Assembly (NCBI GenBank): GCA_009809945.1
Contig: WTPW01000318.1
Span: 369,626-433,625, forward strand
Reading direction: 5' to 3'
DNA: 64,000 bases
Source: Gigaspora margarita
Lineage: Eukaryota; Glomeromycota; Glomeromycetes; Diversisporales; Gigasporaceae
Shown: piece by piece, positions 55,796-64,000 of the stretch
Numbering within the stretch: position 1 is the stretch's first letter
Layout: each line of letters starts with the position of its first letter
Program-made: the position numbers and the translations under genes
The notes under the pieces: model-generated
Seen by the model: only the letters and a program-made list of their open reading frames with translations
The model's database searches: none
What the model was told of the DNA's origin: nothing

Positions 55796-56089
55796 CCAGG
55801 TACTTAATTGTTAACAGAAACTACTTGCAAGATTTGGTAAAAAACTAGACATGTAACGTTACAGTTTATAATATATATTCTTGGGTGTACACTTCAGATT
55901 TTAGAGTTTATTAAGTATATTCTTGGTGAGCATAGCAAAAATATTTTTGTATTTAAAGCACCAATTTATCAAGTGAAAATCTATTTATACTCTTGTTTCA
56001 AAGTCTAATGTATTATACAATTACATTTACAATATTAATTTTTGAATTGCTAATTGTCGTAAAAAAAATAAATTTGTTATTGCATACTA

Positions 56090-57077
56090 TGGGTAATCTT
56101 GTCACTTCTGGCACATAAATTAATACTTTAAAGTTACTATATATTAAAGATTTGATTTTTTATGAATTAAAAATTTAAAAAAAATTCTATATATTATTTA
56201 AATATGTATATAATTTATTTATAAAAAAAAATTCTATTAATTATTGATTTAATATTTTTTAAAATAAATTTAAAATTGCTTAATTATTAAAGTAAAAAAA
56301 TTAAAAAATTAAATTTTCTAGGATTTTTAAAATTTATCCAATCAAAATCAAGTATCTTTTTGTGCTACTACGCAAGTGACTTGGTGTAACTATCAAGAAC
56401 AAACCTGCAAAATTTCAAATAAGATTATTATGTAGAAAAAAAGTTATAGTATAATTTATAATACTAATTTAATCTAATTTACTNTATAAAAATTACTATT
56501 TCATATAGTAAAAATAATGCCTATTTTAGATTAAAAAACTTAAAAATCTATATATTTTTAGGTTTTAAGAATTTTATATGCATATATATATTTAAAATAA
56601 TCCTTTAAACTCTAATTTTAAACTGATATTAACTAAAAATTTATTGATTATAAATTTTATTAACTTGTCATATAAGTATATATTATACTAAAAATTAGTA
56701 TATTTATTTTATTTACTAGTTTTTAACCTATAAACTATATTAATAACAAACGTTTTAAATTTTATAAAAATTTTTATTATATATACAAAATATCACTAGA
56801 ATTATTTTTTTTATAAAAAAAATATAGTTTGTATAATAAAAAAAAAAATACAATAATTTATAAATATATAAACTATCTATTATTTTTTAATATATAAATT
56901 AATAATAAAAAAATATTTAATTTTTATACAATAAATTTATATTTGTAGCTTGATATTATAATATATACTTTTCCAAAAGATATATTTAAAATAACAATAA
57001 TTAAATAAAATATTATTTATAAATATTTTTACTTGCTATATTAATATATGATATGCCAGAAGTGACGAGATGACCTA
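56090..57077. mobile_element. TIR element with TGGGTAATCTTGTC ends, 988 bp
   Basis: The left end TGGGTAATCTTGTCACTTCT with GGCA is mirrored by TGCCAGAAGTGACGAGATGA with CCTA. TA flanks both ends. Interior words such as GTGCTACTACGCAAGTGAC and TAGTAAAAATAATGCC reappear reversed in the element at 22178-23296, whose ends are also similar. It is non-coding and extremely AT-rich. Confidence 0.75.
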
Positions 57078-57097
57078 TATATAGCAATAACTACCGT

Positions 57098-57232
57098 ATT
57101 ATATGCTTAAAATATGCTGGCCCTTTCACTTACCAGAAAAGTGTGCAAGTACATGATTTGCCTTAAAGCAGCAAATCATATGCTTGTACACTGTTCTAGT
57201 GAGCAAAAGGGCCAGCATATTTTAAGTATATG
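57098..57232. repeat. near-perfect hairpin, about 60-bp arms
   Basis: TATGCTTAAAATATGCTGGC with CCTTTCACT is mirrored by AGTGAGCAAAAGGGCCAGCA and TATTTTAAGTATA. The inner arms GTGTGCAAGTACATGATTTG and CAAATCATATGCTTGTACAC also pair, with a loop of a few bases. It is either a MITE or a source of a hairpin RNA. Confidence 0.75.
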
Positions 57233-57363
57233 ATATTTTACATATTTTATATTCTTTTTCTAATTGTTTGATGATTCAGCCATACTGGCTAGGAACACTG
57301 CCAATCAGGATCATCCATAAAATACTATAGTTATTATTATTATATATATATATTTTTTTTTTA

Positions 57364-57391
57364 ACTTTGGCGGATCTCGCCGTGACTTTAT
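57364..57391 (-). other. 3' stem-loop of the SINE next to the poly-A tail
   Basis: On the minus strand the SINE ends AATAAAGTCAC, then GGCG-AGATC-CGCC, then AAAGTT and poly-A. This parallels the end of the LINE at 10701-10735 (AATAAAGGAACT, GAGG-ATAAA-CCTC, ACTTTT). The stems use different bases but occupy the same place. Confidence 0.5.
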
Positions 57392-57792
57392 TATAAATCC
57401 GTATGCGAACCCCGAAGGGTATTACATTTTATTAACTAAGTTAACATGTTTTACACAAAGCCCGACTTCACCCGGTTACTACTATTAGCACCTAGATGCG
57501 ACCCACCACAATGACCCCCGGAGAGGTCATACGCCAAACACCGAAACGGAATTTCACCTAGACGGGTCGGCGGCGCCACGAGTTCATGTAGTATCAATGT
57601 AGATCCAGACTTAGGCCTCACATTACGTCTTGTGACTTCGGTTATTCCAAATCGGGATCCTAGCACGATTTTCTTCACAGCCACAAATTCTCAAAATAAC
57701 GGCTGCCCAAATAAGTCCGTCATACGACATCCTGGGTCCCTGTCTTTCCACGGTGTTTCAGTTCCCTATTCGGCTGGCTTTTTTTATTTCGC

Positions 57793-57866
57793 CTTTGGGA
57801 GGAATTGAACTGGCAACCTTACGATTTGTATCCTCGGAGCATAACCGCTATGCTATCAGCCCGGAG
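57793..57866 (-). promoter_or_regulatory. internal Pol III promoter (tRNA-like head) of the SINE
   Basis: TAGCATAGCGGTTATGC matches the A box and D-arm layout. GTTGCCAGTTCAATTCC matches the B box and T-loop (GTTCAANNC). The head still resembles a tRNA over most of its length, but the acceptor arms do not close, so it is not a working tRNA gene. Confidence 0.75.
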
Positions 57867-57883
57867 GACTATTATTATTATAT

Positions 57884-58640
57884 TCTTTTGCAATATTTAT
57901 TTTGAATTATATAGTAGTAGTATTATAGTATTTAAAATATTAGCCAATCATGTTTAATGTAAATTATCTGCAGTATAAATTTATATAATAATCTATATTA
58001 TGTATATTGTTTATTTGTTTATATTTTTTTAACTAATTAAATCAAATGTTCACTATGCTCTTTCAAGTATTATAATTTTTTATAATTATAAATTAAATAA
58101 ATATTTACTTTAATAAAATTGTGGCTTTAAATAAAAACAACAAATCTGTTAAGAGTTTTTTGTCAAAATTATTTGTTTTTAAATTATAAATATTGAATAT
58201 TTTTGGCTATTCAGTATATATTTAATATATATTTAATATTCAATAAATATTCAATAAATATTTGAATATTTATTTAAAATTTTTGAATGAATATTTGAAT
58301 ATTAACAAGATTAACCAAATGAATATTTGAATACTTATTTTTTGAACAATTAAAACTTCTATACACAATATGTTTTACACATTGGCATAATTTTTGCCAT
58401 TACAAAAATGGATTGATGGTGTTGTCCTATATCCACTTCTTTAAAGATAGTAGGTAACTAGAGCGACCTTAGACAGTGAACACTTTGTGTAACCTCACTT
58501 GTTACTGTGATATATCTAAGTCGAAAGGCGTTTTTCAATAAAACTTAACAAAGAAGATTTTTGGCAATTTGCAATTACGAAAGAGGCTACAATTAAAAGT
58601 ATATGAAGATACTAGTAACTGTTTAATTTAAATAATAAAT
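57884..58640. other. AT-rich intergenic DNA, no gene seen
   Basis: AT-rich up to about 58380, then a slightly more complex stretch (58380-58560) without a recognisable gene. Confidence 0.45.
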
Positions 58641-58769
58641 AAATGTATTTATTAGTGAAAGAGTATGAAGACTCGATGTTGAACTTGGGGTCCACATCTG
58701 CTGCTTTTATACATTTTGATTTTTTTACAAATGTAACAGACTACATCTACTACATGTGTAATATATGCT

Positions 58770-58905
58770 ATATCTACTACTAATAAAATATATAGTATAA
58801 ATAGTATAAATAAAATATATGTAATAAATGATATATGTTGAATAAATAAAATATATAGAATATATGCTATAAATATGACATATTTTACATGAGCTACATG
58901 TAACG
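58770..58905. repeat. degenerate AT minisatellite
   Basis: Irregular repetition of ATAAATAAAATATATAGTATA-like words. The minus-strand open frame across it is Ile/Leu/Tyr-only repeat translation. Confidence 0.6.
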
Positions 58906-58974
58906 AATCTGTCCGCAGTAATCGCCTAACCAATCAGATTACAGATCACATGATTGATCACTTATTGGTTCCGA

Positions 58975-59100
58975 TCTTGTCATCCAGTGGTCGTACAGGG
59001 ATGATCTTTAGCTCGTTGGAATCGTCTCAGTGAGCTGATTCGAATGGTAGTGGTTTCATTTAATTTGGATCAGTGGATCAAGTGTTATGATCGATTTTGT
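58975..59100. repeat. isolated palindromic module
   Basis: The borders CATCCAGTGGTCG and GATCAGTGGATCAAG enclose arms TTGGAATCGTCTCAGTGAGC and TGATTCGAATGGTAG. It is one copy of the module found inside MITEs at 1917-2459, 28004-28300, 54394-55633 and 62426-62955. No surrounding TIR was found for this copy. Confidence 0.6.
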
Positions 59101-59384
59101 GGTTAATAGCAATTTCTATAGGTCAACAATGGCTACAAATACAAATTAGTAAAACTCAATACCAAAAAAAATTGAAAGAATACCTTTAGATCTATAATCT
59201 ATCAATGTAATTTGGTAATTTGCAAAGTAATTCAGAGTTAGATAAAAGGTATATTTAAACGTTTAAATTTAGCCTGTAGGTGCAATAAATTAATAAATTC
59301 TGCAATTTAAACTATTTTATTTGTAAAAATTTATTCTTCGCAAACACAACTAATAAAAAAAAAGATAGTATTCCAAATCAAAAA

Positions 59385-59585
59385 TTAATTAATCCAATTA
59401 ATCGATTAATCAACAATTAATTGATTGACTTTTCAAATATATAGTTAATTGATTAATCAATCAATTGATTAATTGATCAATCTAATTAATTGATTAATCG
59501 ATCAATCGATTAATTAATTAATCAATCAATCAATTAACTAACTAATCAACTAGTCGATTAACTAACTAGTCAATTGGTTAGTCAA
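59385..59585. repeat. simple repeat of ATTGATTA / TAATCAAT words
   Basis: A 200-bp run is composed of overlapping AATTGATTAATC and GATTAATTAATCAATC words grading into AACTAACTAATC. It is self-complementary throughout. Confidence 0.85.
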
Positions 59586-60264
59586 AATTTATATAAACTT
59601 GATGATTAACATATAATCACCCTTTTGTAAAATCTTCATAATAGATTGATTAGTTAATTTAAAAATTTTATTACAAATCAATACATAATACTATATGTGA
59701 TTAAAGTTGATTTGGTATTATTATGATTTGAATTATTAAATACCTGACCGATAATATATAACTAGCATCAATATTATTTAATTTTAGTTTATGCACTTTA
59801 ACATTTTTGATTGAAAACTTTAGGGTTTGATGATTGGATTATAGCAATTAATATTCTAATGTAACAGATTTGTAAGAAAAAAAATATTGGTCAGGTTATG
59901 ATAATAATTGAATTGTTAATATTGGCATTTTAGTAACTTTAAGTGTTAACTAGTAATTGGCAGTTAATTAATATTAATATTGATTATGATTTTACCAATT
60001 TGAGGAAAATTAGATCAGCAAATTCTGAAATAACCAAAATTATCTGGTTATACTTTTTAACTGTTATAATCTTGGTCATCTGCAAGATTATATAATAATT
60101 CTATATTTACATTTTTTAATTTAAAATGAATTTAAACTATTTGTGATTTAACAAATTTAGCATCTTTGTATTTTATATAATAATTAATAAAAAATAATAA
60201 TAATGACAAAATTGTAAATATTTATAATATTTAATTTTTTATAGTATAAAAAATAGATATACTG
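59586..60264. other. AT-rich intergenic DNA, no gene seen
   Basis: No supported feature. Confidence 0.5.
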
Positions 60265-60266
60265 TA

Positions 60267-60518
60267 GTGCACTGACCAAAGTACCTGGGGTACAATACAA
60301 TTTACCCATAAAAAAAGCTTACAAAAGACCAGGTATATTATAAAGCAGCAGGTCAGTATTGTAAAAAAAAAAATTTTAAGCATATACATATTTTGCATTT
60401 ACAATGAGCAGTCTAAAAATTTAAAAAAACCTATATTTAATTAATAGAAGTCTTGTGTTTTGCACTGGGTACTTTGTAATGGGGGTATTAAAAAAGGATA
60501 GTACTTTAGTCAGTGCAC
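60267..60518. mobile_element. TA-target MITE with GTGCACTGAC ends, 252 bp
   Basis: The left end GTGCACTGACCAAAGTAC is mirrored by GTACTTTAGTCAGTGCAC with TA on both sides (60265-60266, 60519-60520). Inner arms include ACCTGGGGTAC and a degenerate partner. There is no coding frame. Confidence 0.8.
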
Positions 60519-60520
60519 TA

Positions 60521-61810
60521 TGGTACATGTAACACACATGCAATCTATTAAAAATTTTTTTTAATACTTTATATAAATTATTGAATGAATCGATAATTAA
60601 ATATTAACTGTATTTAATATTGATAGCTCAGTCATTATAACACAATTTAACTGTTTTTATTCAATTAAACAATATCAGATATAAATTCATTGCATTTTAT
60701 ATATAAACAAGTTGGATACTTAAAAGAGCAGAAAGTTTTTTCAAAGTTTATTGGATGGCACAATATCACAAGAAGGGTATCAGAAGAATGAGAATAAAAT
60801 CGGTATCACAGTGTTTAAATTTAAAAAAGTATAATAGCGTAAATATAAGGATGAGTATTTTAGACAAAGAAGATAAGTAATATAGGGATAGGGTAGAACC
60901 CTGAAGAATATATATATAACTCAGATCCAGACTCAAAATTTTAATATAACTTTATACACTTAATTTTATTAAAAGCTTTATACAAAATTATTATATAAGT
61001 TCAAAACTTGTTTTATCCAAAAATAAGCTACCCCGATTGATAATAGTTACTGCATAGTAAAGTTCAAATTTTACTATACAAATTGGTTATAATTGCTTAA
61101 GTAAACTTGTTCAGAAGATCAAAATACATATAAAATTTTTATACAAATTGGAAAACTTTTTATTATTTGAGTTTTAATATTTGAAAAAATGTGCCTATTA
61201 CTGGTGATAACAGTAACCAGATTAGAGTTAGGGTTAGATTTAGAGTTAGAAGAAGATTTATTATATAATAAAACACCTCAAGAAGCATTTTTAGCTAGAA
61301 AAAAATATTGGTTTCATAGGCACAATTTGAAGTTATTGTGATTTGTAATTTTTAAATTTTTTTGTCATTCTAATCTAGCAATTTGATTAGCTCGGAACTG
61401 TAATTATGGTTATAAATAGATTTGTCTTTAATTTTTACCTTTGCCAAAAAATTAAAAATTTTTAAAAAATATATACGACAAATGTAAAAATTACAAGTTA
61501 AATAATAAAAAGTTCTCATATTTGTATGAAAATTTCAGAGAATATGCATTTTTATATTATGCACATATTTACTTAAGTGCTTATAATCAATTTATATAGT
61601 AAAATTTGGACTTTGTTATATAGTGACTATTTGCAATCGCTAATAAGCTTTTTGTGCAGATATTTTTAAAAAAAATTCTCACATATATAAACTTGTGCAA
61701 ACAAGTTTTTTGTGACAAAAAAAAACAAATAAATAAACAAATAAATAAAAAAATAAAAAAAGTGATATAATATAAAAGAATCTTCTGTAACTCTATCTTC
61801 TGATCACCTG
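60521..61810. other. AT-rich intergenic DNA, no gene seen
   Basis: It contains a fragment of the dispersed TTAGGGTTAG ... TTTCATAGGC block near 61225-61320 and an A-rich AAATAAATAAAC simple repeat near 61719-61762. No gene is supported. Confidence 0.5.
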
Positions 61811-61820
61811 TACTAACAAT

Positions 61821-62229
61821 TAGGGTTCCAAATCGGGTGACCCATTTTGCATGCCATATTTGGTCAAGATTTTCAAAACTCTGGCTTGTTCAATTATCTC
61901 CTTATTAATAATAAAATTTACAGATAAATAATAATTCTATATAGATTATCACAGATGTTCTCAGATTTTTCTATTATTTTCGAGCTATCTAATCTATAAA
62001 AATGGAAAAAAATGGGTCACGGTTACCTGGTTGACCCATTTTGTTTGATTTTAGAATTTAGATAACTCAAAAACTAATATGAGGATTACAAAACTCTATC
62101 TAGAAATTTGTAGAAAAGTTACTCTTCTGCAATTTTGATAATAATTAAAAGCAGCTTAAAAAGATCAGTTTTCTAAAATTATTAATTAAATATAGTAAAA
62201 AAAAATGGGTCAAAAAGCTTGGAACCCTA
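61821..62229. mobile_element. hAT-like MITE with TAGGGTTCCAA ends, 409 bp
   Basis: The left end TAGGGTTCCAA and right end TTGGAACCCTA are exact inverted copies, with TGACCCATTTT and AAAATGGGTCA further in. An 8-bp duplication CTAACAAT flanks it (61813-61820, 62230-62237). TAGGG ends with an 8-bp duplication fit the Ac/hAT group. A second GGGTCA / TGACCCATTT pair lies near 62010-62040. Confidence 0.88.
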
Positions 62230-62425
62230 CTAACAATACACTAATACTTCAGAAGTTAAGTTTTAAAGAAACAGTAAAAAAATATGCAATCTGGCGGCTG
62301 TTATTTAGGAATATAGTTAACTGAATATTTGCTAATAGTTTTAGAGTTTGTTACTCACCAAAAAACTAGCACTTGTCATTTAGAAATAAAGTTCATAGAC
62401 TACCTGCTGACAAGCTTAGAGTTTA

Positions 62426-62955
62426 GGGAGCATCCATAAATAAAGTTATGCTTGAGAGAGGGGTCCCCCAAAATATAATGATTTTCCAATATGTAAAAGG
62501 AGTCTCCAAAATATAACGCAAATTTTTTATAAAAATTTGTTTAAAACTTGATTTAGTTGTCCAAATTGGATGATTTTAGTACTATTTGAATTGTCTCGAA
62601 GAGAGAATACAAATGGTACCAAAATTATTTGATTTGGATTACTTTTACATTTTATTAACGAAATACTATTGGTTATTATGTTTTCTTATAAAATTACTAT
62701 ATAATCAATAGTATCTTGTGAATAACACTTGATCCAGTGATCCAAATGAAATTATTTTGGTACCATTGGATTTGTCTTATAGAGACGAATCGAATAGTAC
62801 CAAAATTATCCAAATTGGATTACTGAGTTATAATATATCCAAGTTTTTGTAAAATTATATATATAAACATATGGATTTTTAAATTTTTTTTATATAGTCT
62901 AAGGGGGTCAAGAGCTACTATGTAGAGGTACATAACGTTATTTATGGATGCTCCC
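62426..62955. mobile_element. PIF/Harbinger-like MITE, 530 bp, with two palindromic modules
   Basis: The left end GGGAGCATCCATAAATAA is mirrored by TTATTTATGGATGCTCCC, with TTA duplications (62423-62425, 62956-62958) as expected for PIF/Harbinger. Inside, modules at about 62545-62645 and 62725-62830 carry GGTACCATTGGATTTGTC / GACGAATCGAATAGTACC arms and GATCCAGTGATCC borders. Confidence 0.85.
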
Positions 62956-62958
62956 TTA

Positions 62959-63318
62959 TTACTCACCACAACCTGAGAAGTACTTGGTGGCTCTTTAATG
63001 AATTTTGGACTATATTGAAAGAACTACTGTCTTTACTATGGTTACAAGTGAACTTCTCTTGGTGCTATTGGTTTATAAAAATTTTTTAAAAAGTAGGCAT
63101 TTTGGCGTACCCCTTTTAAAAGATCTGCAGTGTTTACTGCTCCCAAAAAGAAAAAGCATTTACTGTATTGGATATAATTGTCATGAGTGGCTTAAAAACA
63201 AGTAATGTGAAACGACATGCAAGATTTATGAGGAAACTACTGAACAAAAATTCTAGAGGCTTTGTTTCAAACAGTCCAGTCTATATGACTGCTTTTCATT
63301 TAATATACTAGGACCTAG
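62959..63318. other. intergenic DNA, no gene seen
   Basis: A 66-residue plus-strand open frame (63005-63205) has no recognised features and no support. Confidence 0.45.
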
Positions 63319-63320
63319 GC

Positions 63321-63420
63321 CAGTTAGATAAGGACCCCAGACATCTCTCATAGAGGTCATAACTGATCTGCATAAATTTAGGCGTTTTTGCTACCCCTAA
63401 AATCAAGTAAAGTTGCTAAA
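63321..63420. mobile_element. partial copy of the AGGACCCC-end MITE
   Basis: AAGGACCCCAGACATCTCTC with ATAGAGGTCATAACT matches one end of the element at 28004-28300. The other end was not found, so this is a fragment or a strongly decayed copy. Confidence 0.55.
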
Positions 63421-63501
63421 AGTTAGATTATTACATATAAATTTTATAGTAATTTGCTAAAAACTAAATTATCACATCTATTTTTATAAATCAAAATAAT
63501 A

Positions 63502-63675
63502 CAGTCAGACCTCTCTAAATGCAAGTTGTTGGGCCAAACTTTTGACAGCTTGCATTTAGAGAACAATAAGAAAAATTGCATTTATAGAGGTTAGAAATAT
63601 ATTTGGGCCAGAATTTAAGGTTGCATTTAGAGAGGTGTTGCATTTAGAGGGGTTGCATTTAGAAAGGTCTGGCTG
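63502..63675. mobile_element. pogo/Tigger-like MITE, 174 bp, copy 2
   Basis: It begins CAGTCAGACCTCTCTAAATG and ends AGAAAGGTCTGGCTG, with TA at both borders (63500-63501, 63676-63677). It is very close in sequence to 50350-50524 over its full length and in the same orientation. Confidence 0.9.
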
Positions 63676-63691
63676 TATATGTATTTTTGAT

Positions 63692-63855
63692 TGCTGAACA
63701 AATTTTCTTAGAGCACTTTGTTAGAATCAATTAGTAAAATTTTGTGAATCATAGAATTTTTTAGTATTTTATTAATAAAATTATATAAAATATTATAATT
63801 CACAAAATTTTACTAATTGATTCTAAAAAAGTGCTCTAAGAAAACTTGTTCAGCA
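63692..63855. repeat. hairpin with about 62-bp near-identical arms
   Basis: TGCTGAACAAATTTTCTTAG with AGCACTTT and ATCAATTAGTAAAATTTTGT is mirrored almost base for base on the right, around an AT-rich centre of about 35 bases. It is MITE-like with no clear duplication. Confidence 0.75.
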
Positions 63856-63875
63856 CATAAAAATACATTATTCCA

Positions 63876-63999
63876 GCATATTTAATTTTATATTTCTTGA
63901 AAATTTAAGAAAAGATACTTAATTTTGGATTTTTTGATCAAAAAATTCAAAATTAAGCATCTTCTCTTAAATTTTCAAGAAATATAAAAGTAAATATGC
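63876..63999. repeat. almost perfect 124-bp palindrome at the window edge
   Basis: The left arm GCATATTTAATTTTATATTT with CTTGAAAATTTAAGA is mirrored by the right arm with few mismatches, around a loop of only about four bases (GATC). It may continue beyond the window. Confidence 0.8.
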
Positions 64000-64000
64000 C

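Larger units (their letters stand above)
57352..57866 (-). mobile_element. tRNA-derived SINE, about 515 bp
   Basis: Read on the minus strand, a tRNA-like head at 57866-57793 (GGGCTGATAGCATAGCGG as A-box region, GGTTGCCAGTTCAATTCC as B-box region) precedes a GC-rich body. It ends with a stem-loop and a poly-A tail (poly-T at 57352-57362). A 14-bp target duplication TATTATTATTATAT flanks it (57332-57345, 57870-57883), though the word is repetitive. A minus-strand open frame inside the body (57684-57451, 77 aa) has no stop but no recognisable domain and probably reflects the GC-rich RNA body. Confidence 0.85.

Noticed and set aside
57451-57684. 77-residue ORF in the SINE body
   Set aside because: It lies entirely inside a tRNA-derived SINE and has no recognised domain. 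The high GC content of the body is enough to lower stop frequency.
57793-57866. A functional tRNA gene on the minus strand
   Set aside because: The same reasoning applies: the head is tRNA-like but is followed directly by the SINE body, poly-A and a target duplication.

Overview
The window looks like nuclear DNA of an arbuscular mycorrhizal fungus (Glomeromycotina, Rhizophagus-like). This is an inference from four things: extreme AT richness, short 68-106 nt introns, a very long Sel1-like repeat array, and a dense load of small inverted-repeat transposons with a decayed LINE and tRNA-derived SINEs. I could run no database search, so the species is not proven.

Only about 3 kb is clearly host coding sequence. 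Two intact spliced genes sit head to head in the middle. One is a zinc-type (MDR superfamily) oxidoreductase on the minus strand (36606-37886, 4 exons). The other is an ATP-dependent DNA ligase with BRCT and WGR domains on the plus strand (38708-40714, 7 exons, including an 11-nt microexon and an apparent GC-AG intron). They share an 821-bp intergenic promoter. A possible orphan exon lies just beyond the oxidoreductase. At 44148-48880 is an array of at least 34 visible Sel1-like repeats, split by an assembly gap and single-base frameshifts.

The rest is repeat landscape. From 1 to 10 kb: a hAT-like MITE, a TA-target MITE carrying three palindromic modules, a 2.4-kb snap-back array with long terminal inverted repeats and a nested 160-bp hAT-like MITE, and several hairpins. 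From 10.66 to 16.64 kb: a full-length but broken LINE on the minus strand (endonuclease, reverse transcriptase, RNase H-like C-terminus, poly-A tail, probable target duplication). From 16.68 to 18.46 kb: an inverted-repeat element split by a large tRNA-derived SINE. From 19.8 to 30.3 kb: more TIR elements, AT-rich filler and decayed tandem arrays. From 30.37 to 34.28 kb: a composite element holding a 3.1-kb foldback with about 1.17-kb arms, inserted into an older snap-back array. From 49 to 64 kb: further copies of the same MITE families, a minisatellite split by a PIF/Harbinger-like element, a second SINE and several near-perfect palindromes.

The most interesting features beyond routine annotation are three. 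A dispersed palindromic module with a GTCTCAnTGAGAC-like core sits inside otherwise unrelated MITEs. The foldbacks could give very long hairpin RNAs. The LINE and one SINE share a similar 3' stem-loop just before the poly-A tail.
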